NCBI GenBank assembly: GCA_009739215.1
Contig: VSJF01000001.1
Location: 1 to 64,000, forward strand
Origin: Floccularia luteovirens
Taxonomy: Eukaryota > Basidiomycota > Agaricomycetes > Agaricales > Squamanitaceae
Length of the DNA: 64,000 nt
Reading direction: 5' to 3'
The position numbers were made by a program, and so were the translations under genes. This document shows, piece after piece, positions 45,484 to 61,935 of this stretch (position 1 is its first letter; every line of letters begins with the position of its first letter). The notes under the pieces are model-generated. The model was not told the origin of the DNA. It saw only the letters and a program-made list of their open reading frames with translations, and ran no database searches.

Positions 45484-48074
45484 ATGCGGCCTACCGTTAT
45501 GTTGCGCAATGCTCGTGCAACTCCTGTCACCATATCCTCCACTCTTCGTGAACGAGTTCGCCGGCCAGCACTTCTCAAAAAGCTTGCACACCCTGCAGAA
45601 CTCGCCCCATTATTCAAAGTGCGTATCTGTGAATCGCATTGCTGAATTGTATAGCTAACCTCGACTTAGAATGATGACTACGTGCGTTATGTTTTTGTTG
45701 ACAGGTCCTTTCCCAAGTCATATCGGAGATTGGTTGTAGATTGGATGGTCAGGTTTCACTGGTGTAGGATATCCCAAAACCGTTCCAACCGTATGTATCA
45801 GTTCACATGCAAGGCAACATGCCGATATATAATGAACCTGCTATAGGCAATTGCAGACCATGTAGAATCCAACAATCTTCAAGATGACCCAGAAACAAAA
45901 AAGAGGTTCAACTTATTCGTAGGGGCATCAGTCGGGCCAGAAGTTGAGGACCGATGGGCAAGATTAGATATGTGTGTATTCATCTTCTTTGACTGAATAA
46001 CTCGTTGATCTGTTTAAATAGGATTGCTCGTCGCTACCCGCATCAAGTTGGAAAGGAGGTGTCCAAAGGAATAAATGCAGGACGTATCAATTTCTCAGAC
46101 AAACATCTTTCCAGTAAGGGTTCTATGATGTCGCCGCCTATTTTATTGACTTACTGATGCCGTTTCCAGTGTTTCCACAGGACCTTACCTATGGCTATTA
46201 TAATCTACGCAAGAACCATGGTGATCCAAAGAAACCCCTTGACTGGGCAATAGTCGAGGCAACCGCCATCACAGAGGAGGGCCACATTGTCCCGGGTAAA
46301 TAACTAACACATGATATTGTCATGTCAAATAACATAATTTTTCCAAGGCGCATCTGTCGGTGCCACACCTGAAATACTTCAATCCGCGGAAAAGATTATA
46401 ATCGAGGTCAACACAAAGACACCTAATCTCGAAGGCTTGCACGACATTAGTCATTCACTCCTACCACCAAACAGACAGCCATACGTAAGAAATAATAACT
46501 TTTCCGGCTACGCCAGAATCACGAGATTCAATATTATTTCTATAGCTGATCGTGCACCCTCAAGACAGGATAGGATCCACTGCAATTCCTATCGATACAG
46601 ATCGTGTATTTGCTATCGTAGAATCACGCGAACCAGACAATACAACCAAGAATGCAGCAGAGGTATGGCGTATTCAATCAGGACGTCGAACACTTTACTG
46701 AAGTATACCCTACTTATAGAATGACGAGAGCCGTGCAATCGCGTCACATCTTATCGAATTCCTCTCAGAAGAAGTAGCATCTTCAAGACTTCCTAGATCA
46801 CTACTTCCACTGCAATCGGGAATTGGTAATGTTGCGAACTCTATCATTGGTGGATTAGCAGCAGGGCCTTTCGATCAGGTTCAAGTATGGACCGAGGTAT
46901 TGCAAGGTTAGTCAAGTATTTTCATTCTTTCTATGTCTATGTCTTGATTGTAGCGCTTTTGAAAGATACATTCCTCGATTTCTTTGACTCTGGAAAGCTA
47001 TCGTTTGCAACTGCAACTAGTGTTCGTTTCTCCCCAGAAGGGTTAGTTTATTTCATACAAGAGTCCTTCCATTATCTCTGTTGATTCATCATTTGCAGAT
47101 TCGAGAAATTCTATTCTAGTAAGAGAGAAGTATCTCAGTCTGGGCTATTCACTAACATTACTCTGAAGATTGGGAAACCTATAAAAACCGCCTTTTGTTA
47201 CGTCCTCAGCAAATTGCTAATGCTCCTGAAATTATCCGCCGCCTAGGTGTTATTGCCATGAACACACCACTTGAAGTCGACATCGTCAGTTAACTAGCAA
47301 TCAGTCAAAAATTTCACATTCTTACACTCTTCTTACCAGTACGCACATGCGAATTCAACCAACGCATTGGGTTCAAGGTCAATCACACTCCCTGCATATG
47401 GTCTAATTTAATATACTTACAAGTGAATAACCAGGATGCTGAATGGAATCGGTGGCTCAACCGACTTTTTGCGTAATGCCAAACTTTCGATCATGCATAC
47501 ACCATCAACGTGAGTCATTTCATTGAAACCTAGTCTCTTACCATCCTTACCCATACCTTCTGGACGAAGTCGACCAACCAAAACAGATCCTACGGGTATT
47601 AGTTGCATCGTACCCTTCGCATCGCATATAGATCAAACTGGTAATTCCTGACGCTATCTTTCCGAACAATCATTGATATTCTCACTAACTTAGAACATGA
47701 TTTGGACGTCATTGTTACTGAGCAAGGTTTAGCTGATCTCCGTGGTCTTGCGCCACGCGAGCGGGCACCATTGATTATTGAGAAATGTGCGCACCCGGAT
47801 TATAAAGACCTATTGCATGAGGTAAGAAAAAAAATTTCTTTTCAACGGATCTAGGATTTCACCATCCTTCTTGTGATAATCCAGTATTATGAACGCGCAT
47901 TACATGAATGTCTTGCTCGCGGTGCGGGACACGAGCCACATATGCTCCGGGTACGTCACTCACCATCCTACAAGCGTTAGTTTTGATATTAATGCTAGCT
48001 TTTAACAGAATGCTCTGAAGTTCCATACAAACTTTTTAGAACACGGAACGATGAAGATCAAGGGCTGGGACTAA
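45484..48074 (+). CDS. ACH1: Acetyl-CoA hydrolase / CoA-transferase (ACH1)
   Basis: A complete multi-exon gene. The ATG at 45484 opens [20 protein letters not shown], Arg-rich and acid-poor, compatible with mitochondrial import. The enzyme body reads [158 protein letters not shown] and ends KIKGWD. These are the conserved blocks of the ACH1 family, which hydrolyses acetyl-CoA or moves CoA between succinyl-CoA and acetate, detoxifying acetate in mitochondria. All introns join in frame; I found no break. It is convergent with the GMC oxidoreductase gene. Confidence 0.94.
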
Positions 48075-48578
48075 AGTCTTTCCTGTCAGTCATGTAATTT
48101 ATAAATCAATGGTTGTCCTTGTACAGAAATTATTACGATGTAACAAACCTATGTATTGGAAGCAAATCAACGCTTATTGCCAAAAAAGGGCTTACAACAG
48201 CCATGGATTCCATTTATCGTGTATATCACGTACAAATGTGCTTACAGGCAACTCGGGAAAATACATATCGTGAAGTATGCTATTATGCCTCTAGCAGTGG
48301 AAAACAAGGAAAACCAAAGAAAAAAAATCTTACTTAAATAGGAAAAAAGAAAATAGCACATCAATCTTATCATAAAAGATACCTTGTATATTAAAAAGAG
48401 TGGGTGGTTGAGAATGAGCGTGTAGGGTATTGTGGCAAAATGCAGTATTTGACATGTTCCCAAAAAATCAATTTCTGTTTTCTTCTGTTTTGAAAAATGC
48501 AGTCCGACTGCTAAAGAACAAAAGAAAAATCCAGACAGAAAGAAAAGTAGAGAATTCCTCTTCACAGGAGAATATATT
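48075..48578. terminator. Convergent 3' intergenic region, ACH1 / GMC oxidoreductase
   Basis: About 500 AT-rich bases between two facing stop codons. It must contain both 3' UTRs and polyadenylation sites. No gene or repeat seen; no defined terminator motif is claimed. Confidence 0.4.
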
Positions 48579-50931
<2,353 letters not shown>

Positions 50932-53397
50932 GCCTGTGGCGGAAAGCTTGGGGAACAAGGATGGAATTAAAATTTGCAACGCTCTCTCTTTATATTTATT
51001 CCGAAAAACCTAGGAGATGGGAATGCCATAAAGTAAATTGTTGTTATTTTTGTTATTTTTATACTTGGGTATGATCATCAATTTCATGGTACCTGACAAT
51101 GGTATCAATCAACCAGGAAGTTGTTCATTTGTAGAAATAAGGGATAGCAGCGTCGGAATATGCAATGTCATGATGAGTGGGTATTCAGGTGCGTATCATG
51201 AGGGGAGCTCCGAAGACACTGATTTGCTTGCGTGTCAGATAAAAAAGAAAAAGAAAATCATATTTCAATTTTTAGAATTTCCAACCTCCACCACGTGAAC
51301 ACCATTAGTCACCAGATTTTATATGCAAGGGGCAGAAATCCGCATGGCTGCTGGGTGAAGTTACTTTTAGCTTGTAACTATACCCAGTCAAACGGAACCC
51401 ATAGTATTTCTGCTGTACTATACCCATCCTTTCGAATCTTGGAATCAAAATATTTTGGGTACAATCAAATCAATGTTTAAGTACGGACGATGGGAAAATC
51501 AACTCACTATCATGATGACATAGAAAAAGAGGTCATTTACAATTAACAAGCCACTACCTTACCCATCCCGGACTGTCCTGAATTTGCTGGTCGGAGACTA
51601 TAGTGACCTCAAATAAAAAACCATAACTATTCTTACCTTTTCGACTTACCTTTACATCCGGCTTGGAGCTCTTGCTAAGTACAAACCTCCACGAACGTTT
51701 ACTGCTCTATACCAATAGTAAGTCATCGCATTTTTGCCAATTTCTTCGGGAAGACTGCTTATCGCGGATATCGAGGAAGATAATAGTACCCAAACCTGGC
51801 TAACCCATAGGTAGTATCTATCAACCAACCACCTAAGAAAGTACACCGCAGCTCGAAAAAACTAACTTCTTCGGATTGCAATCCTCAAAAAAAATAAGGA
51901 CACGGAACAGGAAGGACCGAAAAAAATCTTATATGGTGGGCCATGTTGTTTTATACTACACAGCTTGGTCGCGCCCGAACAACCAAAAGACCCGTTGAAA
52001 CTTGACAGCCGGGAGCATAATCATAACTATCAAAGGTATGGGACTGCCTTGCCGTCGTATGCTCTGTGGTTCCTGATACAAAATCATCTAAGTATAGGTG
52101 TTTTGTGTTATTTTCATGATGATAACCTCTGTTCTTGTTCCGAAGGCACCCCCTCTACCTGGATTGACAAAATGGGTTGGGTCTGTGAGTGTCTGCCGAT
52201 TGGTTACGCACGTTCCTTTTTTTTTTCAAGTGACTTGTTTATTACTGGGCATACTCAATATATATGTATGTAATGACGTTGAAAGGAAATGGTTTATCAT
52301 TAGTATGAAACTGACTGAGGAGGTAGGGATTTTTAACAGAAAATGTATGGGACTATCTTTCTGTAATGATGAGACGCAATCTGCGGTGTGAAAAGTTGGT
52401 ATCAAGATCAGCTGTAGAAACCAAGGACGCTGTTTGTGGAGCTGAGCAACGTAGAGGTTTCTTTCTTACAGCAAATTGTACTTACAGCAAATTGTACATA
52501 CACTGAACAAAATTTTGCTTCATACGATTTCAACCCGTCCGCGGACCTAGTGAGATTTGTTAATATGTGCCTGGAGAGCGCATGGGTAAAGAATTCAAGA
52601 ATAAATGTGTCCTCACCACAAACAACGTACCTGGCGATGTGTGTATTTATAGCCATACTCACTGCGTTCTATAATTACTACGAAGTTCGCCCTTACCGGT
52701 TACCCCGTGAACCACAAACGAACGCAGTGGGGGGGTTTAATATATATATTTTTTTTGTTGTCTGACCACTACTAGATTAGGTGGCCAAGGACGTGGGTTT
52801 AGCGAGAACGAGCGAAAATGTGCGCGTTGATTCGACAAGGAAAGTATACAAACAGTAGGGACATGAGTATTTAGTGCAAACGAACACGAGAGTGACAAGG
52901 TACCTGACGACGAGAAAGATAGCACCTGACTAACCGTCACAAGGCCATGAAGTAGCAGACTTGAAGGGGAAATCATCGGGTCCGTCACCAAGTCGTCCAA
53001 AGAAGAAACAGAACACCATTGAACCAGGTACCCAGAAAGACAGATCGCTTGTTAATCATTAATTGAAGGCTACGGCCACCATCTTCATGCTGCCAAGGTT
53101 ACCGACAAATGGCCTTACATTGAGCACACATTATGGTAAGCTTTGCACCTGCAGGTTAATGGGGATACCACGAAGCTGTGAGAAGCACGAGGCGGTGGTA
53201 CTTACTCAAAGATAAGTAATCAAAGAAACACCACACGTTTGGACACGGTTCAAAGCGACGCGTCTTTCGGGTGACTTGTAAACGTCACTATAGTTTTGCA
53301 CGTAGACGTTTACGTTTGCAAAGGATGCATGGTCCTCCTTATGTATATGAGAGACAAACAGCCATCCAATTGTTTCGTATATATACACAAGTAGAGT
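50932..53397. other. Intergenic, no recognisable gene
   Basis: About 2.5 kb upstream of the GMC gene. Short frames on both strands (51038-51298 +, 52408-52662 -, 52737-53000 -) have low-complexity or unremarkable translations. A 16-bp unit, TTACAGCAAATTGTAC, is repeated twice in tandem around 52466-52498. Nothing else with recognisable structure. Confidence 0.5.
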
Positions 53398-54127
53398 TCA
53401 TGTCTTTGTCTTATCATTCGAGTTCGCCTCCGGATCTGCCTGTGTCATCTTTTCCTGCTCCTCCAAGGCCACGCCGAAGCCTTCAGCATCCAATTTCATA
53501 CCCAATTCAATGAGTACGGGTTGAGCTCTTCCCCAAAAGTCTTTCCACTCTCCAACATCCGTCTCCAAGTCTTCCGTCGTCAAATAAACATCACTCAACG
53601 CGTTCAACGCTCCGAACAGCGCGAATAACTCTTTCTTCTCCGTCCTCAATGAGTGGGAGGGTGGGATTGAGGAGATGTCTCTGACTATCGAGCGTGTTAT
53701 TGTACAGACTGATTTACGGGCCCTATGTATTTCTGAGGTTTGTGAAACTGGAGCACTCTCAAAGGCCTAGGGATAACATTAAAAAATTGATTATTTAGGA
53801 ATGGCCGAGTTGAAGACGTACTATGAGGAATTGCTCAGTCTCGTTGCCCTCTTGTGGTCTACCGAGATACAAGATGATTTGCAACAAGAGAACGTAGGAT
53901 CTCTTCAACCTATCTGGCTCTAGTGGAGGGATCTGGTTTATCCAAGGAGCAGAAGCAGTGTTTTCGAGGATGTTGATCCATTTCGAGTCGTTGTCGTGAT
54001 TTGTTTGTGAATTGAATCGAAGATGGGAGAGAGAGAAGGGACGGGAGTAATGAGTTGTGCGAGAGAGAGGGAGTGGACGGTGTAAACGAGTAGTAAGACG
54101 AACGAGACGATGAAGAGATGAGAACAT
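53398..54127 (-). CDS. Hypothetical protein with mitochondrial-type N-terminus
   Basis: I do not recognise this family. The ATG at 54127 gives MFSSLHRLVRLTTRLHRPLP, rich in Arg/Ser/His and without acids for about 40 residues, as in a mitochondrial presequence. An upstream in-frame ATG at 54241 is possible, but its acidic MWNEENKENN start fits less well. The first exon continues SKWINILENTASAPWINQIP and PLEPDRLKRSYVLLLQ. After an unresolved splice, a second open segment reads FESAPVSQTSE, FALFGALNALSDVYLTTEDL and IELGMKLDAEGFG, and ends in an acidic tail at 53398. Small soluble protein of roughly 200 residues. Transcribed divergently from the large Ser-rich gene. Confidence 0.5.
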
Positions 54128-54605
54128 TGTGTGAATGACGTAATGTGAGTGTGTCTTTTTCTGAACGCGGTCCCGTGACGTTGAAGTTGAAAGTTGAGGC
54201 TGTGGTTTCGAGTTGTTCTCCTTGTTCTCTTCGTTCCACATTCCCTCGTCGTCTGTCTCTAGTTTCTATTCTCAAGTGCTCGAGTGTCTTTGCTTCACTC
54301 TCCTTGGGTTTTAGTTTAGTGGAGGTGGGCGTTGTTTTTAGGTACATTGGATGTTGACCAGGTAAGTTGCCAATCATACATGTTCTATCCATTTCATAAT
54401 TCACAATTCTACATCCCAGAGTTCCGATATTTGAGAATTAAAAACAATTTTATCAAAGTAACGCGTCATAAACGACTTTCTCGACGACAATTTCAATTAC
54501 AATCACTCACGATTTAACGTCTTCGATTCAACGACAACTTATTTCGACGAACGTACATCACGAAGCAATCAGCTAACGACCATTAACTAACTAACATTTT
54601 ATACG
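54128..54605. promoter_or_regulatory. Divergent promoter region
   Basis: 478 bases between two genes transcribed apart. The region next to 54606 is A/C-rich and free of ATG-initiated long frames, consistent with a 5' leader. No defined motif assigned. Confidence 0.4.
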
Positions 54606-57600
54606 ATGCGTAACGCTTTACCATTACTAACAAGAACTTCACCCAACAACAACCAATCTCAACATCAAACGAACCCTTCAACAAACCAAAACTCCATCCC
54701 ATCAATCCGCCTCATCTCCGCAACCCCCTCAGCTGCCGGCATGTCTTCTGATGGCAACTCGACCATCGGCAATATCCACAATTCCTCTTTTGATCCTACC
54801 AATTCTTCGTCCTGGTCAACTATCATCCCTCCTCCACTTACAACATCACCTCTTGCTCCCAAACAATCTGCTACAACTAAGAAACGACTCGTACCCAAGA
54901 AATCAAAACTGGGACTACTCAATGTTGTTCGTACCGACAAACACCAAGACAAGGATCGCTCCAAAGATCTCTCAGATGTTGTCCGTCGTGTAAGCGGGGG
55001 TTCCCTATCTCACTCTCACTCACTTTCCCTGAGTCAAAGAGGAGGCTTTGAAATTTATGTTGACCCCACCGACGATCCGGATATTGGAGAGATTCTGATG
55101 GTCAAGAAGAAGAAATCTCGTGCTGCACTGGATGGCATGACATGGGGTGGCGCTTTGGGAGATGTCACAAACGTCCCTTCTGTTACAGTCAAGGAGAAAG
55201 AACACAATGGTTTACTCAAAGTGAAGTTGGAGGAAAAGGAAAAGTGGTGGAGTATAGGACGGGGAAGAAAGGATTCCAAAGATAAACAGAAGGAAAAGGA
55301 AAAGACTAAAGTTCGTGCAAAATGTGAGATTACTTGATCTTTTTCTGGCGTCATTCCAAAACTTATCATCCTATTCTCAGCTCCTCTACCGCAAGAAGTT
55401 CCACGCTCAAAGAGTTTGTTTTGCGACTTTCTCGTCAATACATATATCCTAACTGACCACTTATAGCGCCCGAGCCATTGAAATTTGTTCCAGATACTGA
55501 AACGAGAGCTCGATTCAACTCACTGGACTCGCGCATCCTACTAAATACCAACCGAACCGACATTCGACCAGAGAACACTATGGACCAGTTACCATCACTC
55601 ACCTATTCGCGTGCTGGCACGCCGACAGCAGGTGGTTTATTGGCTCCACCTCCACTGTCGGCCTCTGCTTCCATGGGAGCTGGTGTGCAGAACAACCAGG
55701 GATCCATTGCGATACGAGCGATGCGCTCTGTACGCTCACTTGCGCGGATTGGCAGTTGGGCCCAACTCAAGAATGCGGGAGTTGACGAGAAGGAAGGAAT
55801 TATCAAGGAGCGCACCAGAGATGAGGAAGAAAAGGGAACAGTCAAGAAGAAGAAGAAAGAGAAGAAGAGTATGAGCAAGAAGAGTATGAAGGAGAAGGAG
55901 ACCGAGTTGAAAGCGCAGACGGTCCGCTTGTCTACGAGTAGCTTTGAAGTGGGACTGCCAAGTCCACAGCCAGTGAAGGATCTGGGGAAGAAGCGGAGCA
56001 TTTTAGGGCTGGGATTGGGACGTCCATCGACAATGAGGTTGCCAAACGTTCGGAATGGGTCCACGGCGTCATCTGTTGTCATGAACCAGGCTCAGATAGA
56101 TGCAAATCGACTTTCTGTCGAATCTGCCATCTTGGGCACAGGAAGGAACCGAGCAGGGTCAACATTCTCGAGTGGATCATCGCTTCGACCACTATCAACT
56201 ACTTCAAGTATATCACGAGTGTCGTCTTCCAATTCAAATCATTCTAATGGTGCAGCCAGTGTGAGATGGGACGAGGAGCGTCTTGTCTCTGCGAAGGAGA
56301 TGCGACGGAGAGATAAGGAGAAAGAGAGGAAGACGTCGGAGAGCAAGCATTCAGAGGAGGGACGGAAGAGAACGCCAATTACACAGGTGTTCCCGGAGGT
56401 TCAACGCTATCCTATCGTTCTTGTCGAAGAAGCGACTAACGACGGCCATTGCGATGATGTTGTTACCACCACCCCACCAAAGAAAGCGAGGCGTCGTCCT
56501 GTGAGCGAGCAGCTTCTCGGGAAATCCAGACCCGCGCCAATTGAAAACGAGAATGGTACTTTTTTCCCCCTTCCTTTAATTGTCACATATGCTGATATTT
56601 GTCGTAAGGTGTCATGTCCATCTTGGATGCAGCCACTAATGACCTTGCACTCTTGATCAATAACCTCGACTTGGAAGCTACACCCATTACACCAGACTTG
56701 TCGCCTCTCAAACGGTCTGCATCCAAAACAAACAGCTTGATGGATAGTCCATTGGGAAAGACCTTGAGAGGAAGTATGGCTTCTATCAGCTCGTTGAGGC
56801 CTTACAATCAGTCGAAGCAAGATCTCATCGCTCAACCGATCAAACCCTGGTCTACACTTATGCAAGGTCTGTCGCCGTTGAAAGAAGACAGTTCATCTAC
56901 ATCTGCCTCTACGCCGACTGTTCCGACACCTCCGTCTGCATCCACATTCAAGCCAACGCATAAAAGGACCATGACTCCTGGACCAGATCCTGAACCGGCT
57001 CCAGTATTTCAACCACTCAAACCACCGACAACAGCCCTCAAGTCTAGAACCGCCAAGCAGTCGGCACCAGCGCTCTTACCCCCAGCCCCAATTACATCTA
57101 GCTCGGGCGATGGTACTATCCGTGGATTGTCCTCCCTGACGTTTGGTTCGAGGCCTTCCTCGAGAAATGGTTCAAATGGATCTATTGGGTCGGTATTCAA
57201 GCGATCTTATGGGCATTCGAGGAAACGCTCTTCACTTTCTGCAAGCGCCATCGTGAATGATGCTCAAGAGCAAGCCGAGATGAGTGACAGTACGACACGT
57301 AGCGTTCCCATTCCACCTGAAGCTCGCCGTGTTTTGGGTATGGGCGGTACCATGGGTGGATCGGATGTTGATGTTTCCATATATGCAGACAATGGGAGTG
57401 GAACGAGGGATTCGCTATCTGATCCCGACTCGGATATTCCTGACGAATTGCAATTCATCTTATCGTCTGCTAATTCGGATGGGGAATCCCTTGTCGATGC
57501 TAGCGTTGCGGAGGATGCGGACACGCTCTCGTTCGAATACCGGGATGGTATGAACTTGATTCCCTATTCTGTTTCTCCAGATTCACCTCTTCCCTCGCTC

Positions 57601-60600
57601 CCAGTCTATGCAAATGACAACAATGACGCCCCGCCGAAGATCGATCTTCCTATTTTCAGAGCCTCGCTCACTGATGAACACGATAACCGCGCTGATATTG
57701 ATATTAACCTTGATTTCGATGAAGGAGGAGTTAGTTCCGAAGAAGATGGGGAAGGGGTGGATACGAAAAAGTCGTTTGATTTTACAGGCGAGCTGAGGAA
57801 GTTGAATGAGAGTGGAGCTTCTGATAGGAGGAGTTTCGTTGAGCAGTTGGAGAATGCTTTCAGGACGCCTGCCAAAGTTGATTTGAGGTATGACTTCGGA
57901 GTAGAAGGAGGTTTGTTGCGTGGTGTTGTGCAAGTTCCGCCGGTGCCTGTCCCGAGGCTTCCTGTCGACCTTTCGGTGGCTATGGAAGCCGATGATAGTA
58001 GCTGTTCATCCGCTTCGTCGCAAAAATCGAAGACCAGCACTGGAGCAGGATTTGAAGCGTTCACGACTTCGAGGATTATTGATATCAAGGAACCGACCTT
58101 TACTGATGATGAAGAAGAGAAGTCGAAGTTCGATATGTTCCCGCAGAACTCATTGACTTCGAGGATTATAGATGTCAAGGAACCAACCTTACTGCAAGGA
58201 TCGAATAGTCTTGGAACTTCTTCTGCGAGTCCTTCTTTGGAGCAGAGCCAGGACCAATCGTTGACATCGTCTTCGGGCTTGAGACCATCGGACGGACAAT
58301 TGAACACTTCGTTCAAATTCGGTGGTTTACCTTCTCCAGCATCTACCAAGGAACCAAAACAAGAGACGAAGGCGAAACCGATCACACTTTCTGATATTAT
58401 CCCCCCTCCCTCCCATGTTCGCTCACTCTCTGGTTCATCATCGGTTATTGAAGATGACTCCGTATTGAATTCGATCTTTGCAAAGGTTTCGATCAAGGAC
58501 TTTGCTTCCATGCCTGCGCCTCCTCTACCCGCGTCTACGTTTTTGGGTGTTGCACCATCGAGACAGAGGGTTGATTCAGATTCGAGTTCGAAGAGGAGGA
58601 TGAGGAGTGATTATTTCAATGCTTCCTCCGATAATGCTCTCCCTACCAATGCGAACGTGAACGCTACCGGCCAGAACAGGGGGAGTGTACACTACAGGAC
58701 CCATTCGAGACACTCTTCCGGGATCAGCTTTGCAGGTATCGGTATCGAATCGTTCGAAGAAGTCAGACGAGGTTTCGAATTTAACAATGAACGACCCGCT
58801 TTCTACCCACCACCACCTTCCGCATTCAATGCTTCAGCTTCTGGACGTCCGTATTCGAGGACTAACCATAGAAAACATGAATCCGTGTATAGTATCGCGT
58901 CTGTTTCTTCGTATGGGAGGGTGATTAATTCTGGTGTTCATGATCCGTTTGATTATGATTTGTTGCCGAGTTTGACGGAGAGACCGTCGAGGGAGGATAT
59001 GGAGTTTGGGGAGAGTCCGAGTGTGGATGTTGATATGGACATGATGAGAGCAAGTATGAGGATGCAGTTAGGGAGAGGAGGAGTTGTGGAAGAAGATGGC
59101 GATGCAATGTCGTTTGGGATGTCGACGACTGTGGATGATACATTTTCGTTCTTGGGACATGGTAACAATCCGTACCAGAGCAGGTTTGGAAGACGAACTC
59201 GAGTGGACAGCGATGCGTCGAGCTTTTACTTCAATGCTCCGAATTCTTCTGCTCAGCCCTCTGCGCAACAAGTATTTATTAGGGGACACAAGAGAGACGA
59301 TTCTAGTCTATCTATTTCTTCCTTCGCACCACTACCGTCTGGTCGACCACCCAGTTTCTTAAACCGAAGTTTACATCAACAGCATAGGAGGAACGATTCG
59401 AATACAAGCGCAAGCTCTGTCGCTATGTCATATGCCAACGGAGGTGGTTTGGGGTGGAGACGACAACCCCATCATCGAAGACAAGAAGCTTCCATCGATT
59501 CTGTCATGAGTACCAACAACGAATTTGACGCTCTCCGTCTTGGTCGACCTGGGATAGGCGATAAGATGTTTGGAGGAAGGGATAACGAGAACGATAATAC
59601 AAATTCTATCTCCTTACCACTCTCCAACGAAGGTATCATCGACCATAACAGATTCTCTTTCGACTCGATTCTGGATGGAGATCCCGGATTCGCATATCCT
59701 AAGTATCCGGAATCCGATGACGAGATCTATTACTGAACGCCGATCATCTTCCTACTCTACTTCCTCCTGACTGCTATGAATCATATGATGACAGGGAGTG
59801 GAGGATTCGTTGTTTGATAAGACTGGGATTAGGAATTCGTCGAGTTCTTCTGATTCGGTGTTTGGTGATGAGATTTCATTTTCGAAGAGAAAGAGATTTG
59901 GTGGGAGTGGATTTTTGTTGCCGCCTGGCCAGTTTAGACCACTTTCGATGGTTAGTGCGCAGAGCGTGCATAGTCCGATGAAGGAAGATGATACCATGAT
60001 AAGTGTGCGTCGTTATTCCTCTTTTATTCTTCTCTTTTATTGATTACCTGTTTTTACAGATGTTGGGTGGAGGTCACGTCAGACGACGATCCATAGATTC
60101 GATTATAGATGCTTCACCATGCGTTCGCGTTGACAAGAAACGAAAGCATTCAGTCTTCCACGCACTTTCATCTATTTCAGCCTCACCATTCGATCTCGAC
60201 GAATACTACCTACCACAAGAATATGACTCACCCAACAAGGCGAGGATCGTAGAGAAACCGTCGATCGCTTCAACTTCATCGTACCAGTTCGGAGGGGAGA
60301 GGATGATTAAGGCTCAAAAGGGATTGTTGGAGAGGCAGAGTTTGGAAGATAGTTGTTTGATTGCGGATGGAGAGGATGTTTCAATGACTTGTGAGTCGTT
60401 CATTTTTTCTTTTCTTGGTAGATGCTTACATTCTCTGTTTTATCATTTTCTAGTCCGACCCGTTCCTGTCTTCACCCGACCAGGACCAGCTACAAGGTCT
60501 CGTTCCAGTACATGCACGTCCAGTTCTGGTGGTGATACGCCCCCACTCTCCGCTTCTGATGGATCCTCGATCTCAGAAGGTTCCCAATCCAGTATCGACT

Positions 60601-61935
60601 TGTCCCATATCAACAATATCCTCTCAAATGTCACCCATCCGATGTCTACATTCACTGCGACGAGGAATAGAGCGAGAGCGAGAGCGCGTGGGCATGGTCA
60701 TCGACGACGATTTTCTCAAGCTAGAGCCTCGAGGTCGTCTGTTTATGAAACCATCGAAGAGGAGATGTCAAATACACCGTCACCTGCGAAATCGAGTTTG
60801 ACGAGCTCAGTTAATTCAAAGAAGAGTGGTGGTGGTGGTGGTGGTAGCCCGACTGTGCAATTCCCTCAATATCAGCGACAGAAACAGGAGCAGCAACAAG
60901 ATGAGCACCCGGCCGTGTATGTTGTTGATTCCGATACGGCTTCTATTACTTCGGAGTCGATTTGGGATGATGAGAGGGGTATTTTGGCGTTGAGGAAGTA
61001 TTACGCGTTGAGGAATGAAGCTGAGACTACCGTCGAGGATAGTAAGCAACAGTGGGTTGATACCCCGTTTTCGTTGTTTGCTGTTCAATGTAAGTATCTC
61101 TGTCCCTCGTTTTTGGATCGATGATTGATTTTTTATTTGTATTTTATTTAGCATTCCAACCTCCGAGACACCCAGCTGGTATGCGAGCACTTCTTGAACA
61201 CTCTGTCCAGAACTATGGTCCACTTCCTTCAGAATTGCGACCCCGGCGAGTAAGATCTCGAACCCAATCACGACCCTCGCCATACCCACAAGCACGAGTA
61301 CATAAACCGTCCACTTCTCAATTAGCAAGCCAACAAGCCGTTAATAGAACTTCCCAAAATGATTTGAACCTCACGTTTGTTGCATCACCACCCACTGCGG
61401 TCACACCTGCTGCCCCTACAGCTACGGCTGCTGCACCATCGATATCATCAGTTCTCAAACAAGTTTCGATCAACTCCAACATTGACTCTGGTTATCGCGG
61501 GAATGCAACTGAAGCACCGCCAAAATTAGATAACCTGAAGGTTTTCTCTCCACTCTTATTTAACGACAATAGTAACGACAAATCGAAACCGCTTGATTTG
61601 GGTGGTGTGGAACCGAAGCGAGAGAACGCGTATGGGTTAGCTCCACATGTGCGTACCCGTGTTGGGTCAACTGCTAGGCGGACTGCTTTGGGATGGTCGA
61701 AGAGGAGTGGGAGCACAAACTCGAGTGCATATGGAGGTGCGAAACAGTCTTCTGAGCTCAAGGAGAATGTTGGTCTTGGTGGGATGATGACGTGAGTTAC
61801 TCTTTTTTGCTTCTCTTTCTTTTGTTGTTGATGACCTGTCCGTGTAATAGTCCTGGTGAAACTCTAAGGATTAATCGACCTCGACCTCGTGGACGACCTA
61901 CTCCCGCTTCTCAACACAAACCAATCAGAGTTTGA
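54606..61935 (+). CDS. Very large Ser/Pro-rich low-complexity protein with C-terminal AT-hook-like motif
   Basis: I do not know the function. The ATG at 54606 opens MRNALPLLTRTSPNNNQSQH. Exon 1 ends at 55323. Exon 2 runs 55467-56555 and contains a Lys-rich segment (KKKKKEKKSMSKKSMKEKE). Exon 3 starts at 56609 and stays open over 1040 codons to 59736. Further exons carry EDSLFDKTGIRNSSSSSDSV, MLGGGHVRRRSIDSIIDASP, a basic RARARARGHGHRRR stretch, a poly-Gly tract, SESIWDDERGILALRKYYAL and FQPPRHPAGMRALLEHSVQ. The last exon ends RPRPRGRPTPASQHKPIRV at 61935; the RGRP core resembles an AT-hook. The exon 3-4 junction near 59740-59800 is not resolved. A weak GTATCC or GTATCA donor is needed, so two adjacent genes cannot be excluded. 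Mostly disordered, over 2000 residues, possibly nuclear. Confidence 0.72.

Noticed and set aside
55603..56082. 159-codon minus-strand frame
   Set aside because: Mirror of the Lys/Ser-rich plus-strand exon of the large gene.
57606..58511. 301-codon minus-strand frame
   Set aside because: Shadow of the 1040-codon plus-strand exon; Ser-rich coding on one strand often leaves the other open.
60826..60850. GGT microsatellite as a regulatory repeat
   Set aside because: It is in frame within the large gene and encodes a poly-Gly tract.
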